This document shows, piece after piece, positions 18,248 through 23,263 of a stretch of 23,263 nt of DNA. The notes beneath the pieces were generated by a model. That model was not told where the DNA came from and ran no database searches. It saw nothing but the letters and a program-made list of their open reading frames with translations. The DNA is from Larix sibirica (lineage: Eukaryota > Streptophyta > Pinopsida > Pinales > Pinaceae): NCBI GenBank assembly GCA_004151065.3, contig NWUY0300000776.1, forward strand, positions 42,671 through 65,933, written 5' to 3'. Within the stretch, counting starts at the first letter, position 1; every line of letters starts with the position of its first letter. Position numbers and translations under genes: made by a program.

Positions 18248-18942
18248 ATATATAACTTATAGAAATACAAAAAACAACACTTTACTTTGGATCTGAGATG
18301 AATCTTTATAACTCTATGTATCTCTTGGAACTGGTTAGCTAACTGAACTCAAATAATAACAATCCCTATTTGTTCTTTTTGGTAGATAATTATTTTATTG
18401 TAGCTATTCATATTCTTCCTAGATCTCTTCACATTCAATCCATCTCGTCAAATTCCTTCAAAACTCTTTAGATCTATTTTTGTTTCTTCAACTTCCATAA
18501 TTACCCTTTAGCTTCCTTTGCAACTCTCTTTCACACATGTGCTCATTATACTCACCATGCACACTCATCCCAATTGCTTTGACAACACTTCAAATGAAGT
18601 TATAATTATGCATGCTTTTTTTCTTTCATGTTATTCACTTCCCATCTATGTACTTGAACTATGCACTGTGGTTTTTCTATTTTTGTCTGCTTGCTTTAGT
18701 TCTTATTGTGTTCATTTACGTTGCATCCATTTTTGTTATGCCCACTTGGCATATGCTTAGACTTAACACTCATACACTCACAGCATATTCGATTGTTTAT
18801 TATCTTGTTTATTATTCTACTTTTTATTAATCGAACACACCCTCACAAACATATGATGAGGAAAAGGTTGAACAAGCATGAGATTGATTATTGAATTGCT
18901 TATTATTTACACACACCTACATAAATGTCTCATAAAAAAGTG
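18248..18942. repeat. Duplicated segment, long copy
   Basis: Bases 18248-18398 recur nearly exactly at 18944-19094 (offset 696), and bases 18794-18942 recur at 19097-19245 (offset 303). The 393 bases between them in this copy are absent from the second. Three overlapping frames at 18518-18894 are hydrophobic chance frames without a domain. Confidence 0.92.
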
Positions 18943-18943
18943 N
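18943..18943. other. Ambiguous base at a duplication junction
   Basis: A single N sits exactly between the long and short copies of the repeated segment. This suggests an assembly join rather than a sequencing error alone. Other single Ns lie at 6964 and 17699. Confidence 0.7.
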
Positions 18944-19245
18944 ATATATAACTTATAGAAATACAAAAAACAACACTTTACTTTGGATCTGAGATGAATC
19001 TTTATAACTCTATGTATCTCTTGGAACTGGTTAGCTAACTGAACTCAAATAATAACAATTCCTATTTGTTCTTTTTGGTAGATAATTATTTTATCCTGTT
19101 TATTATCTTATTTGTTATTCTACTTTTTATTAATCGAACACACCCTCACAAACATATGATGAGGGAAAGGTTGAACAAGCATGAGATTGATTATTGAATT
19201 GCTTATTATTTACACACACCTACATAAATGTCTCATAAAAAAGTG
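18944..19245. repeat. Duplicated segment, short copy lacking 393 bases
   Basis: This copy joins gataattattttat directly to ctgtttattatc, where the long copy has about 393 extra bases. Other differences are a few single substitutions. After 19245 the sequence continues uniquely. Confidence 0.92.
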
Positions 19246-20740
19246 AAAGCAAGTATGCATCTTAATTTTATAAGAAAGCAATTTTTATGTTAATAGGAAA
19301 ACCATTAAGACTCTATAAATGCCACCATTAGTGTAAATCTCATGGTATGATAAGATTTATATACCACAACATACTAAACTTTGCAACCAAAGTGGAATAA
19401 TATATAAGAAAAGAAAAGATTTTAAATTCATAAAAACTATTGTCAAATTCAAAACACATTATATTTCCTTATTATAAATTTTTTATCATTTAAATACATA
19501 CACTCACACAACACATTCTATATAAAAAAAAATAAACTCGAATAAGCTAAGAAATTTTCTATAGATTATGGTTGATTCCACAATAATAAGATTGTAATGT
19601 AACACTTATTTTGTAATACTTGTTTTATCGTTTGGAGACTTGGGATGGGAGTTATATACTAATGAAGATGACTTTTTAGAGAATTGTATAGGATAGTAAT
19701 TTTTTAATAATGATTTTGTGATATATTATTGGGTGGTATCAATAATTTATTAAGGTATTGCGTTATGTTTTGAAGTAGTGTGTATTTGTGAAGTGAATGT
19801 TTATATTTGTATAAATGAGTTTATAAGTTTTTTTTGTTGTTGAGAATTTAAACAATTTCATTTTATTTTTGAAGATTATAAGGATATCTCACTTTTATTT
19901 ACCTAGCTCATCGATAAATCTTTTTTTGATTATTGATAATTAACCAAATTGTAAATATTTCTTATATAAAAATTATTATAGAGAATTGTTGGTCACTATC
20001 GCTTTAGTTACATCTAAAAAGGGGGATCTCTGTAAAGTTTTGATATATTATAACAAGAAAATTCATACTTTCTTTTTATCTAGTGCTTCTTGTTTTGTAG
20101 TTCATTGATTTGATTTATCCTTGTTACACTATTTCAAGTAATATTATTGAATTCTGCACTAGCAATGATTCATGCCAACAACGACTTATCTAAAATTGAC
20201 TTCTTTTGCATAATATTTTGTTTGATTTCTCTGGTTCGACAAGAGATCATTTGAAATTCTTTAAAAATTGATAGCTTATTTGAAACCATCATTCACAAAT
20301 CAAGTTTTTCAAGCCACCCATCAACAATGTATTTCAAAGCTTGAAATTTGAAACATTACACAAACTTAATAATAAATCATTCCTTAATGGAGTAAGCTAA
20401 TTTGGTACAAAAGGATTCTATTTCTTACTACTAATAATTTTATAAGACTTTGGTAGAAATCTCAAGCATAAGAAGAGTTTTATTATGATTTGAGATTTGT
20501 GTATGTCATAAAAAAATCTCTTCATTTTTTTTGTTTGAATTTCACTCAAATGATCATAAAAAAATTGATTAGAGATTTAGAGCGATGATAACTCTTACAT
20601 TTTGTATCACCAAATTTCAAAAATTGAAGGGAATTTTCTTAGAACATTAGACAACTCCTTCATTAATTTATCTCACCTATTGATTTATAACTTACTAGGA
20701 GATTTACATGTCAATGAGGTTTTCAATCCACTTTTAAAGG
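19246..20740. other. AT-rich intergenic DNA, no gene recognised
   Basis: No coding frame of note, RNA gene or terminal repeat is visible. Poly-A and poly-T runs are frequent. Confidence 0.55.
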
Positions 20741-20746
20741 GCAAAC

Positions 20747-20873
20747 ACGTCATGACAAAACCTTGACTACGTCTTGAAATAGATATTTTATTTTTTCTCC
20801 TTACCCCTACTTACCCCACCCCCCACCCTTGTTAGTTTATTGGGTTCCTTATGGTCGTCCTCTATATATAAAG
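20747..20873 (+). promoter_or_regulatory. Promoter-like patch: ACGT element, C-rich tract, TATA box
   Basis: In order on +, there is ACGTCA (20747-20752, a bZIP-type ACGT core), a C/T-rich tract with several CCCC runs (about 20798-20830), and CTATATATAAAG (20862-20873). This is the layout of a plant core promoter, yet no coding frame follows. It could drive a non-coding RNA, belong to a lost gene or a retroelement U3, or be chance. Confidence 0.3.
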
Positions 20874-20924
20874 AAGTTGCTTAGTATTTTGATTTTAGTT
20901 GTTATATGTTTTTGTTTTTTTATT

Positions 20925-21165
20925 ATGCATTACTTAAGCCAAAAGTTTTGCTAATCTATATGTTAGTTTTTAGATACAAGTACTTGAATTGATATGATAG
21001 TATCTTTTCTTGTTTTAGTAATAATATCACAAGTTTTTATACAATGCATTAATTATTCCAAAAGTTTTACTAATCTAGTTGTTAGCTGTTAATTTTTAGG
21101 TACAAGTCATTGAATTAATATGATAATATTTTTTCTCACTTCAATATTAACATCACAAATTATTT
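20925..21165. repeat. 119-bp tandem duplication, diverged
   Basis: atgcatta at 20925 recurs at 21044. Both copies continue with ccaaaagtttt, ctaatct, gttag, acaagt, ttgaatt and atatgat, then a T-rich end. Many substitutions and small indels show that it is old. Confidence 0.7.
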
Positions 21166-21910
21166 TGATGCGACAACTTAAACATAATCTTTAACTTATA
21201 ATTGTTATTTATATAATATTTTAAAATCTTTAAAATTATTTTTATAATAATAAATCTAGAATGATATGTTTTTCTAAAATTTGGTTTTTCTAGATTTTGA
21301 TATCATTGAAAGTGGGTTTGCTTCTTTCTTAAAAAATAATTCACATTTATAATTAATTATAAATATTTTATAATATAAAATATTATTAATAAACCAAGAT
21401 TATGATTATATATTGTTAATTTATAAAATTAATTAAGTATAAATATATCGTCTCCATCCATTTTTAATATGCAATTTAAGTGGTTCAAACTATAATGAGA
21501 ATGTGCCCTTGGTAGATACCTTAACCATGTTAGTTTCATTAGTAAACTAGAACTTCCACATTTTCTTAACCAATCAATAAAACTCCAATGAATTGCCTTA
21601 AAAAAAACACAACTTTGATAAAAATAAATAAAAAGTTATCTAACATTCAAATTGAATTCGTTAAACATATTATTATAACAATTTATTATTTATCAATCAT
21701 ATTGTTTGAATATTGCATACATTATGCAATGAAGAATGTATTTTGAATTCAATTTCGAATAAAAAGTGAGATTAAAAAAAAAACCATTATGCGATGTATG
21801 TTTCAACGAAAAGATGGTTCAAGAAGGCACGTATATTCATATGATACATTCTAACACTTTTAAGGTGGGTTTTTTTAATTTGTTGGCACCAAAGAAAGCA
21901 TTTTTTTTTT
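21166..21910. other. Very AT-rich DNA, nothing recognised
   Basis: Low-complexity A/T sequence with stops in every frame. No terminal repeats or RNA genes are visible. Confidence 0.55.
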
Positions 21911-22100
21911 AATTCTTAGGAAATTTTGAAAATCTTATTATCTAAAATAGTTAAAAGTTTAAAAATAATAATAATAAACATATTATTATTTCCTTGGTTG
22001 ATAAATGCACAAGGAAATCATTTTTTAAATTATGAGGAAATTTTGAAAATCTTATTCCCTAAAATAGTTAAAGTTTAAACAAATATTAATAATAAGTAAT
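21911..22100. repeat. 117-bp tandem duplication
   Basis: ggaaattttgaaaatcttat at 21919 recurs at 22036. Both copies continue ctaaaatagttaaa and then an aataat-rich tail. Confidence 0.75.
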
Positions 22101-23134
22101 TTGTCGAAAATAGTTGTGTGTGTGTTTATGTGTAGGATGAGAAAACCATTTATTTACTGATTTGTGCATTTAAAGAAACAATTCAAGAGGTTATTGAGAT
22201 TTTTGGAGAGTTTTGTTCATGTTTATTTTAGGGTCGTTGACACTCTTGGGTAGGTTACCATTCTTACCAAATGACTAGTGTCTAGTGAGCTTTTCAAAAT
22301 CCAAGCAAACCCAATTGCAGTTAGTCCACCAAAAGCAATTTATTACTCTAGGTTCAAGGTTAAGTAAATTTGTTTCAACTTGATCTCCCTCTTGTAACCC
22401 GTTGTACCCTCTTAACTAGATCATGACCGAGGCTACTTTGCTTTGGATCACTTACAATATCAAATAAATTGAGCTTATTGCCATACATGAGAGTAAGTGA
22501 TAGAATCCCTATAACAATTTAAAGACCTACCAAAGTCCAAAATTAACCCTTCATATTATGACAAAAAAATCATGCTTATCCATTACAAATAGTTACATCA
22601 TATATGCTTATAAAACCAGGCATACTTCATTACACCAATGTAATTTTTGATTCCTAGTTCCTTAAACTTTTATATATATTCTAATAGTTGCTCCTAAGAA
22701 CCATGTTCATAGGGTACATAACAATGCAAGTGTAATGCCATATGGCTTGAAATTATGTGATGATGACAAAATTGTTTTTAATATTTGAAATATGTTTTTT
22801 TTTCCATCAAAAGTAGCAAGCTTCTCTATGGTCTAATAGGGTGAGATATTGCTTGGAATAGATTTCAGATTCATCGTGTTAGGGAGGTTACAGTCGATGT
22901 TTCGAATCCGCAATACACGATCCATCTTTAGAACAGGAAGAGGAGGAATATATAGTGAAGAATATCATAGATGCAAAGATGGAAAATATGAATTACCACA
23001 CCTAAATAAATAGAGGAAGGAAAAAAAACCTAAAATTTGGAAACCAAAAACCTAGAATGATACCTACGAGAAAATGTCGGTCATAAAGAAATAGGAGAAA
23101 AAAAGAAAAAGAAAAAGAAAATAACTTAGGAGAG
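22101..23134. other. Intergenic DNA, possible retroelement 3' interior
   Basis: No gene is recognised. GTTTCGAATCC near 22899-22909 resembles a Pol III B box, but no matching A box or cloverleaf is found. The end (about 23096-23134) is a long purine-rich run leading to the LTR start at 23135, as expected for a polypurine tract. Confidence 0.4.
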
Positions 23135-23263
23135 TGTAATACCCCGGATGTGAAGTCCCAGACTTATGGTCTTTTATTTTGACTATGGACGTATGTTTTG
23201 TTTGTTAATGTGACTATGGACTTATGCTCATTTGTTTGATGATGTGATTATGGACTTTGGTAT
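23135..23263 (+). mobile_element. Start of a Gypsy-like LTR, cut by the window end
   Basis: TGTAATACCCCGG at 23135 is the kind of start found in many plant Ty3/Gypsy LTRs (TGTAA(C/T)ACCCC). It directly follows a purine-rich run ending taggagag, a plausible polypurine tract, so this would be a + strand 3' LTR. Inside, (g)actatggac recurs at about 23180, 23211 and 23246 with diverged flanks, a U3-type tandem repeat. The rest lies outside the window. Confidence 0.45.

Noticed and set aside
18518-18894. Three overlapping hydrophobic + frames
   Set aside because: They overlap in different frames, lack motifs, and lie partly in the segment absent from the second copy.
22850-22960. Possible tRNA or second SINE from a B-box-like GTTTCGAATCC
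   Set aside because: No A box at suitable spacing and no cloverleaf could be drawn.
1-23263. CRISPR array, bacterial operon or gene cluster
   Set aside because: No regularly spaced short repeats with unique spacers, no ribosome-binding-site-linked frames; spliced exons and nuclear tRNAs show plant nuclear DNA.

Overview
The window looks like gene-poor nuclear DNA from a land plant with a large, repeat-rich genome. The nuclear-type tRNA sequences, GT-AG introns, plant FCP1-like phosphatase exons and layered decayed retroelements all fit. A gymnosperm-like genome is my inference; no marker fixes the species. Most of the sequence is strongly AT-rich and has no credible coding frame. Nearly all short open frames are chance.

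Region by region: 1-1963 is AT-rich with small direct repeats. 1964-2263 holds a convergent pair of tRNA-like genes, Val(CAC) on + and Arg(TCT) on -, separated by a triplicated 35-bp unit. 2462-3073 holds tandem repeats of 69, 53 and 116 bp, with a perfect 20-bp palindrome. 3074-6890 has no gene but carries a SINE-like element and a 199-bp repeat family. 6938-7123 is a minus-strand DUF4283-like retroelement relic beside a 368-bp LTR (7145-7512), its polypurine tract, and about 2.7 kb of decayed minus-strand interior with a possible RNase H relic.

The one clear protein-coding locus is on + at 11721-12228. Three exons encode the N-terminal 94 residues of an FCP1/SCP-type HAD phosphatase, possibly preceded by a non-coding leader exon. 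The later exons, carrying the catalytic Lys and Asp-Asp motifs, are not visible, and the expected fourth exon is only a broken fragment. Downstream lies a well-defined 356-bp non-autonomous Mutator-like element (12883-13238). It has a perfect 9-bp target duplication, and each of its ~77-bp terminal inverted repeats is itself a hairpin.

14326-15345 is a probable minus-strand solo LTR. 16330-17690 contains a short gag-like relic, a 71-bp duplication and a degenerate LTR-like block with seven copies of a short motif. At 18248-19245 a sequence is duplicated around a single N, and one copy lacks 393 bp; this resembles two haplotypes joined in an assembly. The remainder is AT-rich with small tandem duplications, an orphan TATA/ACGT promoter-like patch near 20.8 kb, and the start of a Gypsy-like LTR at 23135 that runs off the window. 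I see no operon, CRISPR array or multi-gene system. The most distinctive structure is the hairpin-within-TIR Mutator element.
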